Below, in pieces: positions 25,108 through 32,987 of a stretch of 64,000 nucleotides of DNA. Numbering within the stretch: the stretch's first letter is position 1; the number at the start of each line of letters is the position of its first letter. Origin of the DNA: G963422565 sp963422565 (GTDB lineage Bacteria > Pseudomonadota > Alphaproteobacteria > MPNO01); contig OY730228.1 of the NCBI GenBank assembly GCA_963422565.1, positions 372,001-436,000 on the forward strand, in the 5' to 3' direction. The notes beneath the pieces were generated by a model. The model did not search any database. It was not told where the DNA came from and saw nothing but the letters and a program-made list of their open reading frames with translations. A program made the translations under genes and the position numbers.

Positions 25108-25293
25108 CGAACCCGATAACAAGTTGACGTTCGCGGCCGTCACCCCCATCATTCCCGGACACGAGATCCCGCCCATCGGAGTCTTGTCGGCGGGCTAGGT
25201 GTCGATCGAGCGGTCCCTCGACATCCCGTGGCGAGGTCGTGCATATCGGCCTCGGCATCGCCGAAGCGATATAGCTGCCGGGAGACGGCGCCC

Positions 25294-26139
25294 ATGCAGT
25301 GTGGACCGCTCGACGGAAAAGTCGTCGTGATGACCGGCGCCGGGCGCGGCCTCGGCCGGGCGATGGCGCTCGGGATGTCTGCCGCCGGCGCGTCTCTGAC
25401 ATTGCTCGATCTCGACGAGGGCGTACTGCAGAGCGTTAGGGCCGAGGTCGAGCGCACCGCCGGCCAGGGCGGCACCCTCGCCCTCCGCACCGATGTGACG
25501 GACCGCGGCGAGACCGAGCAGGCCTTGGCGCGGACGCTGGAACGCTATGGCCGGATCGACACCCTCGTCAACGATGCGGCGCTGGGACCGCAGATATTCG
25601 GAGAACGCTTCATGACGGAGCCGCCCAGGTTCTGGGAATGCGATCTCGATCTCTGGCAGCGGGCGCTTGCGGTCAACGCCTACGGCACGCATCTGATGGC
25701 GAGCCTCGCGGCGCCCCATATGATCGATCGCGGAGTCGGTCGAATCATCAACGTGACCACCAGCCTCGGGACCATGTATCTCAAGGGCAGCGGGGCCTAC
25801 GGACCGTCGAAGGCCGCCCTCGAGGCGAACACGCTGATCATGGCGCAGGATCTTGAAGGAACCGGGGTCACCGCCAACGCGCTGGTGCCGGGCGGCCCCG
25901 CGAACACCCGCATGATCCCGGAGGCGAGCGGATTCGAGCGCGATCGGCTGATCCAGCCCGAGACGATGGTGCCGCCGGCGGTCTGGCTCGCCTCGGACGA
26001 GTCGGAAGCGGTCAACGGCCAGCGGTTCCTCGCGGCGCTGTGGGATCCGACGGCAGATGTCGAGGCGAATATCGCGGCGGCCGGCGCGCCCCTCGCCTGG
26101 CAGCAGCTCGGTGCCCAGGCGATCTACCCCGATCGGTGA
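25294..26139 (+). CDS. Short-chain dehydrogenase/reductase, tandem copy 1
   Basis: A 281-residue SDR. The cofactor motif is TGAGRGLGR near residues 14-22, the NNAG-type motif reads LVNDAALGPQ, and the catalytic residues are Ser in NVTTSLGTM and Tyr/Lys in GAYGPSKAALE. The C-terminal WLASDESEAVNGQRF and the closing AWQQLGAQAIYPDR are shared with the next gene, showing tandem duplication. A GGGAGACGG ribosome-binding site precedes ATG 25294. The substrate is unknown. It opens an operon with the second SDR (8 bases later) and a MetE-fold protein. Confidence 0.9.
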   Translation: MQCGPLDGKVVVMTGAGRGLGRAMALGMSAAGASLTLLDLDEGVLQSVRAEVERTAGQGGTLALRTDVTDRGETEQALARTLERYGRIDTLVNDAALGPQIFGERFMTEPPRFWECDLDLWQRALAVNAYGTHLMASLAAPHMIDRGVGRIINVTTSLGTMYLKGSGAYGPSKAALEANTLIMAQDLEGTGVTANALVPGGPANTRMIPEASGFERDRLIQPETMVPPAVWLASDESEAVNGQRFLAALWDPTADVEANIAAAGAPLAWQQLGAQAIYPDR

Positions 26140-26147
26140 GGTCATCC

Positions 26148-26990
26148 ATGCACGCTCTCAAGCTAAACGGGCTGACGGTTCTGGTCACCGGCGCCGGGCG
26201 CGGCCTCGGCCGGGTCATGGCCGGCGCCTTGGCGGGCGCCGGCGCCAATATCGCGATCATGGAGCGCGATGCGCCGGAATGCGAGAATGCCGCTGCTGCG
26301 ATCGGAGCGGCGAGCGACCCGGCTCGTGTCGCAGGAATTGTCGGCGACGTGACCGAGGCCTCGGATGCCACCGCCGCGGTGGCGCGCACGAACGCGGTCT
26401 TCGGCCGGCTCGACATGCTGGTCAATAACGCGGCGCTCGGCCCGCAGGAGCACAACCCCACCAACACGCGGCCGCGCCGGCCCGTCTGGGAGGTGAGCCT
26501 GGATCTCTGGCGGGAGACCGTCGCGGTCAATGGATCGGGTCCGTTCGTCATGACGCGCGCGGCATTGCCGGGGATGCTCGAGCGCGGCTGGGGGCGGATC
26601 GTCACCGTCACCACCAGCCTGGACACGATGATGGCGGGCGGTATCGGCGCCTACGGCCCGGCAAAGGCCTGCGCGGAAAGCTTCATGTCGGTTCTGGCGC
26701 ATGAGCTCGAGGGGACCGGGGTGACCGCGAACGTGCTGATACCGGGCGGACGTTCGGACACGAGGATGATTCCCAACGACGGGCGTTTCGTCGACCGCGG
26801 CCTGTTGATCGACCCCGGGGTCATGGCGGCGCCGATCGTCTGGCTCGCGAGCCGCGCCAGCGATCATGTGAACGCTCGGCGTTTTCGCGCCGCGCTCTTC
26901 GATCCGGAACTGCCGCCGGAGGACGCGGCCGAAGTCTCGGGCGCACCCGTCGCCTGGCGCGAGCTTGGCGGTCAGGCCATCCATCTTTAG
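26148..26990 (+). CDS. Short-chain dehydrogenase/reductase, tandem copy 2
   Basis: A 280-residue SDR paralogous to the preceding gene. Features are TGAGRGLGR, LVNNAALGPQEH, catalytic Ser in TVTTSLDTM and Tyr/Lys in GAYGPAKACAES. Both paralogues share EGTGVTAN and TRMIP, and both end with an AW-x-x-LG-x-QAI motif. More than 25 bases over the cofactor loop are identical between the two genes. Two related SDRs in tandem often serve opposite stereoisomers or successive steps. The gene ends 5 bases before the MetE-fold gene. Confidence 0.9.
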   Translation: MHALKLNGLTVLVTGAGRGLGRVMAGALAGAGANIAIMERDAPECENAAAAIGAASDPARVAGIVGDVTEASDATAAVARTNAVFGRLDMLVNNAALGPQEHNPTNTRPRRPVWEVSLDLWRETVAVNGSGPFVMTRAALPGMLERGWGRIVTVTTSLDTMMAGGIGAYGPAKACAESFMSVLAHELEGTGVTANVLIPGGRSDTRMIPNDGRFVDRGLLIDPGVMAAPIVWLASRASDHVNARRFRAALFDPELPPEDAAEVSGAPVAWRELGGQAIHL

Positions 26991-26995
26991 GACCC

Positions 26996-28105
26996 ATGCT
27001 TCGCACCACCCATGTCGGCAGCCTGCCCCGGCCGCCAGATCTGGCCGAGACGCTCCATGCCAGGGAACATGGCGAGCCGTTCGACCGGGACGCCTTCGAG
27101 GCGTCGGCCGACCGCGCCGTCGCCGAGGTCGTCGGCAGGCAACGGGCGCTCGGCATCGACATCGTCAATGACGGCGAACTCGCCCGGACCGGCTATGCGA
27201 CCTATGTCCAGGATCGGCTGAGCGGGTTCTCCGGCGATAGCCCGTCGCTCCACTTCGAGGATCTCGACGACTTCCCCGACTATCGCCGCCGCATGGCGTT
27301 GGCGGCGAACACCCGCCGCCTGCGCCGGCCGCGTTGCACCGGTCCGGTGCGGATACGCGACGCCGCGCCGCTTCGGACCGAGATCGACCGGCTCACCCGG
27401 GCGCTTGCGAAGGCCGGGGCGGCGGAGGGTTTCATGAATGCCGCTTCACCAGGCGTGATCGCGATATTCCAGGAGAACGCCTATTACCCGAGCCAGGACG
27501 CCTATCTGGCGGCGCTTGGCGAGGCGATGCGCCAGGAATACGAGACCGTCGTCGATGCCGGGCTCATCCTCCAGATCGATTGCCCGGATATCGCCATGGG
27601 CCGGCATGTGATCCATGCGGGCGACAGCGACGAGAGCTTCGTCCGCCGCGCGGAGACGCATGTGGAGGTGCTCAACGCCGCCCTCGCGAACGTGGCGCCC
27701 GAGTGCGCACGCATCCATGTCTGCTGGGGCAACTACGAAGGCCCTCACCATCGCGATATAGAGCTCGGCAGGATTTTCGATGTCCTGATGAAGGCCAAAC
27801 CGCAGGGCCTCCTGTTCGAAGCCGCCAACCCGCGCCATGCCCACGAGTGGACGCTGTTCCGAGACCGTCTTGTGCCCGACGACAAGCTGCTGATCCCCGG
27901 CGTGATCGATTCCACGACCAACTATGTCGAGCATCCGATGCTGGTCGCCCAGAGGCTCCGCTGTTTCGTCGATCTGGTCGGCGCCGAGCGGGTCGTCGCG
28001 GGCACGGATTGCGGCTTCGCCACCTTCGCGGGAATCGGCAAGATCGACCCCGAGATCGCCTGGCTCAAGCTCGCCGCGCTCACCGAAGGCGCCGCCTCGG
28101 TCTGA
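26996..28105 (+). CDS. MetE-fold zinc methyltransferase-like protein (cobalamin-independent methionine synthase / EaCoMT family)
   Basis: A 369-residue protein corresponding to the C-terminal barrel of MetE. Zinc ligands are in place: His241-x-Cys243 in RIHVCWGNYEG, Glu275 in LLFEAANPRHAHEW and Cys339 in GTDCGFATFAG. The N-terminus THVGSLPRP and NDGEL motifs are also typical. Single-domain members include thiol alkyltransferases such as epoxyalkane:coenzyme M transferase, methylcobalamin-type enzymes and many uncharacterised proteins. The tandem SDRs directly upstream make a thiol-adduct pathway possible. The natural thiol and alkyl donor cannot be read. Confidence 0.87.
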   Translation: MLRTTHVGSLPRPPDLAETLHAREHGEPFDRDAFEASADRAVAEVVGRQRALGIDIVNDGELARTGYATYVQDRLSGFSGDSPSLHFEDLDDFPDYRRRMALAANTRRLRRPRCTGPVRIRDAAPLRTEIDRLTRALAKAGAAEGFMNAASPGVIAIFQENAYYPSQDAYLAALGEAMRQEYETVVDAGLILQIDCPDIAMGRHVIHAGDSDESFVRRAETHVEVLNAALANVAPECARIHVCWGNYEGPHHRDIELGRIFDVLMKAKPQGLLFEAANPRHAHEWTLFRDRLVPDDKLLIPGVIDSTTNYVEHPMLVAQRLRCFVDLVGAERVVAGTDCGFATFAGIGKIDPEIAWLKLAALTEGAASV

Positions 28106-28213
28106 TCCGATCCGGGCGGCGGCGCCCCCCTTCGGCACACATCTACCGGATCGGTCCGCTTTCGAGTCGCCGAACGAGGCGGATGGAAAGCGGCACCCCC
28201 GACCCGCGGCCGA

Positions 28214-29296
28214 TCAGTTGAGGCGCAGCCCGTCCGCCGGCTCGAAGAGGTGGCAATTGTCCGGGTCCAGCCTGAAACGGAACTTCGAGCCGGGCGCATG
28301 CACCAGATTCGGATCGACCTTGGCCACGAGCCGGCTGCGGCCGCCATACTCGAAGAACAGCAGCGTCGCGTCGCCCAACGGTTCGACCAAACGGACCTCG
28401 CCCGTCGTCGCGTCCGCCGCGTTCTCGCCGGCGACCAGGACATGTTCCGACCGGATGCCGAGGACGACCGGCCGGCCAGCCAGATCTGGATCGAGAGATG
28501 TCGGCAGAGGCGCCGACAGACCTTCGGCTTCGAAGACGAGGCCGCCGTAGACGGCCGCGATTTTGCCGTCGAGGAAGTTCATCGTCGGCATTCCGAAGAA
28601 CCCGGCAACGAAACGGGTCCTCGGCCGGCGGTAGATATCCAGCGGCCCCCCAACTTGCTCGATCCGCCCTCGGCTCATCACGACGATGCGGTCCGCCATG
28701 GTCATCGCTTCCGCCTGGTCGTGGGTTACGTATACGAAAGTGCTGCCCAGCCGCTCGTGCAGCCCCTTGAGCTCGGTCCGCATGTCGACCCGCAGCTTGG
28801 CATCAAGCGAGGAAAGCGGTTCGTCCATCAGATAGACCGAAGGGTTGGTCACGATGGTACGGGCGAGCGCGACGCGCTGCGCCTCGCCTCCCGAGCACTG
28901 GTTGGGCCGCTTGTCGAGCAACGCCGAGATATGCACCGCCTCGGCGCTCTTGCGAACGCGCGCGTCGATCTCCTGGTCGGGGACTTTCTTGACGCGGAGA
29001 CCGAAGGCGATGTTGTCATAGACGCTCATATGCGGAAACAAGGCGAGGTCCTGGAACACCATCCCGAGGCCGCGCTCGCCGGGCTCGGTACTGGTGACGT
29101 TGCGGCTGCCGATGACGATCTCTCCGCTCGTCGGCGGGACGAGGCCGGAGATCATGTTGAGGGTCGTCGTCTTGCCGCAGCCCGACGGGCCCACCATGAT
29201 CAGGAACTCTCCGTCCTCGATCTCGAGATTGATCCCCTTCACGGCCGTGAAGCCGCCGAATTCCTTGACCAGATCCTGCAGGACGATGCGTGCCAC
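28214..29296 (-). CDS. ABC importer ATP-binding protein (MalK/UgpC type)
   Basis: A 360-residue ATPase with a C-terminal regulatory/TOBE region. Walker A is GPSGCGKTT near residue 36, the signature reads CSGGEAQRVALARTI (Cys in place of the usual Leu) and Walker B is VYLMDEPLSSLDAKL. The C-terminal part contains LGIRSEHVLV. It energises the two permeases encoded just upstream and is the last gene of the operon. It converges on the MetE-fold gene across 108 bases in which no clear terminator is seen. Confidence 0.94.
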   Translation of the reverse strand: MARIVLQDLVKEFGGFTAVKGINLEIEDGEFLIMVGPSGCGKTTTLNMISGLVPPTSGEIVIGSRNVTSTEPGERGLGMVFQDLALFPHMSVYDNIAFGLRVKKVPDQEIDARVRKSAEAVHISALLDKRPNQCSGGEAQRVALARTIVTNPSVYLMDEPLSSLDAKLRVDMRTELKGLHERLGSTFVYVTHDQAEAMTMADRIVVMSRGRIEQVGGPLDIYRRPRTRFVAGFFGMPTMNFLDGKIAAVYGGLVFEAEGLSAPLPTSLDPDLAGRPVVLGIRSEHVLVAGENAADATTGEVRLVEPLGDATLLFFEYGGRSRLVAKVDPNLVHAPGSKFRFRLDPDNCHLFEPADGLRLN

Positions 29297-29329
29297 GGAC
29301 GCTCCTTCCCTCGCTTGCCGGCGGCCGTC

Positions 29330-30292
29330 TCAGCGCCGCATCATGCCGAAGCTGAACCCCTTCACCAGATGCTTCTGGATCAGGATGCCCAGAACGACCA
29401 CCGGGATCGTGATCACTGTCCCGATCGCGGCCTGCGGGCCGTAGAGCCGCCCCTCGGAAGCGCTCTGGAACTTGTTGAGCAGCACCGGCAGCGTCGACAC
29501 GTCGGGATGAGTGAGCGTCAGCGCGAGCAGGAACTCCGCCCAGTTGAGGATGAAGATGAACAGGAAGGTGACGACCATGCCCGAGGCGACCAGCGGCGTG
29601 ACCACCTTCCAGATCGTGTACATCCGGCTCGCGCCCATCATGCGGGCGGCGTGCTCGAGCGTGTAGGGTACCTCGTCGATGAACGTCAGCATCATCCAGA
29701 TCACGAAGGGGAGCGAGATCGTGATGTAGAGCATGCTCACGCCGAGCCGCGTGTCGAACAGGCTTATCCGCGCGCCGATCACCGTCTCGGTGGCGAAGGG
29801 AATGATCACCGCGTAATACATCAGAAGCGGGATCGCGATAACAATCGGCGGAATCATGCGGATCAGCAGCACCGAATGCCGAAACCGCCGGCCGCCGACA
29901 TTGAACCTCGAGATCGCGTAGGCGAGAAACGTCCCGAGCAACAGCGCGACCAGCGAAGACAGAGTGCAGATGATCATCGAGTCGCGCAGAGAGCCCCAGA
30001 TCGAGAACGGCTGTTCCGTCGCCTCGCGCGCCACCCCCGCCTGCTGGACGTCGAAAGTGAATATCTGCTCGTAGTTCCTGAGCGTCGGATCATGCGGCAC
30101 CCAGTGCGGCGGCCAGGACACCCACTCGCCCGAATCCTTGAACGATGTCTGGAGCATCCAATAGATCGGGAAGAGGATGATCAGCGCCCAGGCGATCAGC
30201 GCCGCGTGGCGGAGGACGGCGCGTCGGTCGATGCCGCCCCCGCGGCGTCCCCCGGCCCCGGCTCCGGGGGGATCATAGACACTTCCCGTCAT
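29330..30292 (-). CDS. ABC importer permease (MalG type)
   Basis: A 320-residue membrane protein with six predicted helices. The EAA-type loop that contacts the ATPase is visible as YTLEHAARMMGASRMYTIWK. It starts inside the previous permease (four-base ATGA overlap) and has a glycine/proline-rich cytoplasmic N-terminus before the first helix. It forms half of the import channel of this CUT1-type system. Confidence 0.93.
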   Translation of the reverse strand: MTGSVYDPPGAGAGGRRGGGIDRRAVLRHAALIAWALIILFPIYWMLQTSFKDSGEWVSWPPHWVPHDPTLRNYEQIFTFDVQQAGVAREATEQPFSIWGSLRDSMIICTLSSLVALLLGTFLAYAISRFNVGGRRFRHSVLLIRMIPPIVIAIPLLMYYAVIIPFATETVIGARISLFDTRLGVSMLYITISLPFVIWMMLTFIDEVPYTLEHAARMMGASRMYTIWKVVTPLVASGMVVTFLFIFILNWAEFLLALTLTHPDVSTLPVLLNKFQSASEGRLYGPQAAIGTVITIPVVVLGILIQKHLVKGFSFGMMRR

Positions 30293-31242
30293 GCTCCGCC
30301 CTTCCGGACCTCAGCGCTCTGGCGGATCAGCAGCCAGATCCCGGTGAAGATCAGCACCGAGAACAGGATCAGCAGCAGCATGGATGCCGCCGCGCCGAAG
30401 CTGAACTTGTTGAACATCCAGACCTGCTCCCACAGATAGTAGGCGATGGTCTGGGTCGAGGTGCCGGGGCCGCCGAAGGTCAGCAGCACGACCGGATCGA
30501 AGAGCTTGAGCGCTTCCATCGTGCGGATGACGACGGCGATGATGATGACCGGCTTGAGCAGGGGTAGCTCCACCCAGAAGAAAATCTGCCGGCGGTTCGC
30601 CCCCATGATGCGCGCCGCGTTGACGAGCTGCGGCGGCAGTGCCGAAAAACCCGACAGGAAGATCAGAAACGTCAGGGACGTCCACTGCCAGATGTCCGCG
30701 AATATGATGGCGAGCTGCGCCGCCGTCGGATCCGACAGCCAGCGGATGCGCGGATCGATGCCGAATAGCGTCGTCAACGGCGACAGCAACTGGTTGAGCG
30801 GGCCGCTGTCGAGATAGATCATCGAGAAGTTGTAACCGGCGACCACCGGCACGACCATCATCGGGATCAGGAACAGGGTGATGTAGATGCGCCGTCCGCG
30901 TATGACGCGATGGACGAGCATCGCCAACAGGAAGCCGACCACGAGCTCGACGATCACGGCCGCGCCGGCGAAGTAGAAGGTGCGGCCGAGCGATGCCCAG
31001 AAGCCGGTATCGCTTAGCACCTGTTCGTAGTTGCGGAACCCCGACAACGTCGCCTGCTCGAACGGCCGGTTGGCGCGCCAGCGCAAGAAGCTGATGTAGA
31101 TCGTCAGCAGGAACGGGATGATGATGACGAGGAGGAATACCGCCTCGACGAGAACGAACGGAATCCAACGGAACACGCGTTCCTGAGCGAGCCACGCGCC
31201 GAGGCGGGTCATGGGGCCGCGCGCGACGACCGCTTCGCTCAT
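30289..31242 (-). CDS. ABC importer permease (MalF type)
   Basis: A 317-residue membrane protein with about six helices and the EAA-type loop ALPPQLVNAARIMGANRRQIFFW. The first helix is VEAVFLLVIIIPFLLTIYIS. ATG 31242 was chosen; an internal ATG at 31212 is possible, and longer upstream frames are not supported. Together with the MalG-type partner it makes the membrane channel. It lies 83 bases after the binding-protein gene. Confidence 0.92.
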   Translation of the reverse strand: MSEAVVARGPMTRLGAWLAQERVFRWIPFVLVEAVFLLVIIIPFLLTIYISFLRWRANRPFEQATLSGFRNYEQVLSDTGFWASLGRTFYFAGAAVIVELVVGFLLAMLVHRVIRGRRIYITLFLIPMMVVPVVAGYNFSMIYLDSGPLNQLLSPLTTLFGIDPRIRWLSDPTAAQLAIIFADIWQWTSLTFLIFLSGFSALPPQLVNAARIMGANRRQIFFWVELPLLKPVIIIAVVIRTMEALKLFDPVVLLTFGGPGTSTQTIAYYLWEQVWMFNKFSFGAAASMLLLILFSVLIFTGIWLLIRQSAEVRKGGA

Positions 31243-31325
31243 CGCTGGAACCGCGCCCGGCGGCGCACCGCCCCGGTACCGGCGCGTACCGGGGCGGCGG
31301 CCGTCACGACCCGATGGCTGGCTGA

Positions 31326-32795
31326 TCAGAACTTGTCCACGTAGAGGCCCGCCGCGACCCCCTTGGCGTAAACCTCGATCTGGTTGTCGCGGCCGATATC
31401 CTCGGTCACGTCGTTCCAACCCTTTTCGATCTTCTTCGCCGCGTCCTCGGCGCTGATATTGTCGTTCATCACGCCCGCAAGGTTGTTGTCCAGGATCTTC
31501 ATATACTCGTAATGACCCTCGATATAGAGCAGCGACGTCGTGTACTGCGCGTTCTCCAACGTCTTCTCCAGAAACTCATTGCTGAACTTCTTGACGATGC
31601 CCGGAACGCCGACATTCTGCTTGCGGAACGGGTCCCAGAAGCCCTTGGGATGGGCGATGGCCTCGTTGCCCACCGACGGGCTGGTCAGCCACTGGATGAA
31701 CAGATAGGCCAGCTCCGGATGATCGCTATATGTGCTGACCATATAGCTCGTGCCCGCGGCCTCGGCGGCGCGCCGCACCGGCGGGTCGACGGCGGTCGTC
31801 GCCGGAACCACGCAGGGCAGCTGAATCCCCCTCACCTTGCTCTTCGGGTTGGCGTTGCCATAGCCGAAGATGGATGGGAACGACATCACGGAATAGGCCT
31901 GACCGGACCCCCAGAAGGGATAGATCTGGGGGGTACCCCAGCCCTGGATATCCTCCGGCATGTACTGGACGATCGACGAGAAGTCCTTGATCGCCTGGAT
32001 TCCCTGCGCGGTGTCGATGCGCGGCGTCATATTCTTCTGGAACATGAGCCCGCCGAAATAAGCCGGGAAATGGCGGTGCGAGAAGTTGATCGACCGATAA
32101 CCCATCGCGCCGTAGAGCGGCTGCTCGAACTTGATCCCCCAACGGGTCTCCCCGGCCTTGGTGTGGAAGAACTTCGCCTGCTCTTCCCAGTCCTTCATCG
32201 TCGCCGGACAGCCGAGATCCTTGCCGGTCGCTTCCTTGAACGCCTTCCGCGCCTGTTCGTTCTCGACGATGTCCTTGCGCAGCACCAGCATGATATGATC
32301 GCCGTCGAGCACGAAGCTGTACTGCTTGCCGTCGTAATATTGCTGGGCAATGAAGGCCTGCGGGATGCCCGAGAAGTCGGGCTTGTGCTTGGCCGCGTAT
32401 TCGTCCAGCGGCTTGAGCACGCCGCAGCTCGCCGCATCGGGCTGCGTGTAGGGAAAGTCGTTGAAGATGTCGAAGGCCCCCGTCTTGGCCACGCATTCGC
32501 CCATCACCTTGGACGGGATGTCGGTGTAGCCGAGCGGCTCGCTGACGATCTCGACCCCGGTCAGCTCCTTCCAGCGCGCCGCGAAGTCGGGCATCGAGTT
32601 GCGGTAGAGCGAGTTGAGAAGCATGTCGAGCTTCGGGTTTTGCAGGTTCTTGGCCTTCACATAGGCGCGGGCGCCGTCGACCGCCCGCTGCGCCACCGAG
32701 TCGGCCTCGGCGGTCGTCGTACCGGCCACGGCGGCGGCCGCGACCGCGCCGCATGCCAGCATGCGGCCGATCGGTTTCAGGGATTGCTTCATCAT
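31326..32795 (-). CDS. ABC importer extracellular solute-binding protein (family 1)
   Basis: A 489-residue periplasmic binding protein with a signal peptide (cleavage near AEA-DSVAQ). It is longer than the usual 420-residue CUT1 receptors. Landmarks include ELTGVEIVSEPLGYTDIPSK, FDIFNDFPYT and the C-terminal YLFIQWLTSPSVGNEA typical of family 1 receptors. It is the first gene of the transporter operon. The 192 bases upstream separate it from the molybdenum hydroxylase gene and probably carry the promoter. Ligand is unknown. Confidence 0.92.
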   Translation of the reverse strand: MMKQSLKPIGRMLACGAVAAAAVAGTTTAEADSVAQRAVDGARAYVKAKNLQNPKLDMLLNSLYRNSMPDFAARWKELTGVEIVSEPLGYTDIPSKVMGECVAKTGAFDIFNDFPYTQPDAASCGVLKPLDEYAAKHKPDFSGIPQAFIAQQYYDGKQYSFVLDGDHIMLVLRKDIVENEQARKAFKEATGKDLGCPATMKDWEEQAKFFHTKAGETRWGIKFEQPLYGAMGYRSINFSHRHFPAYFGGLMFQKNMTPRIDTAQGIQAIKDFSSIVQYMPEDIQGWGTPQIYPFWGSGQAYSVMSFPSIFGYGNANPKSKVRGIQLPCVVPATTAVDPPVRRAAEAAGTSYMVSTYSDHPELAYLFIQWLTSPSVGNEAIAHPKGFWDPFRKQNVGVPGIVKKFSNEFLEKTLENAQYTTSLLYIEGHYEYMKILDNNLAGVMNDNISAEDAAKKIEKGWNDVTEDIGRDNQIEVYAKGVAAGLYVDKF

Positions 32796-32987
32796 TCCTC
32801 CCCCGGTTTGTGAACCCGGTCTGCGCGGACGGGGCGCCGCGCTAGACCGCAGAAGATGACCAGACCACGAAACGACGAACCGCCCGACAACCGGATAAAC
32901 TCTACCGAACCCGGCTTCCCTCGACCGGTTCGGATGGAATGCTAGCGCAAATTCGCGTCTGCAGCCAACCGCGCAACGCCAGAACGT

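Larger units (their letters stand above)
24671..25293. other. Intergenic stretch with repeat copy 2 and a large palindrome
   Basis: 623 bases between the second toxin gene and the first SDR. It carries repeat copy 2 (24782-24935), a perfect palindrome (25046-25107) and a short open tail on the plus strand ending at 25198. No complete gene is supported. It marks the right edge of the island. Confidence 0.6.

Noticed and set aside
28250..30439. 729-codon open frame on the plus strand
   Set aside because: It runs antisense through a clear ATPase and permease, is rich in Arg, Asp and His with no motif, and arises from GC-biased third positions.
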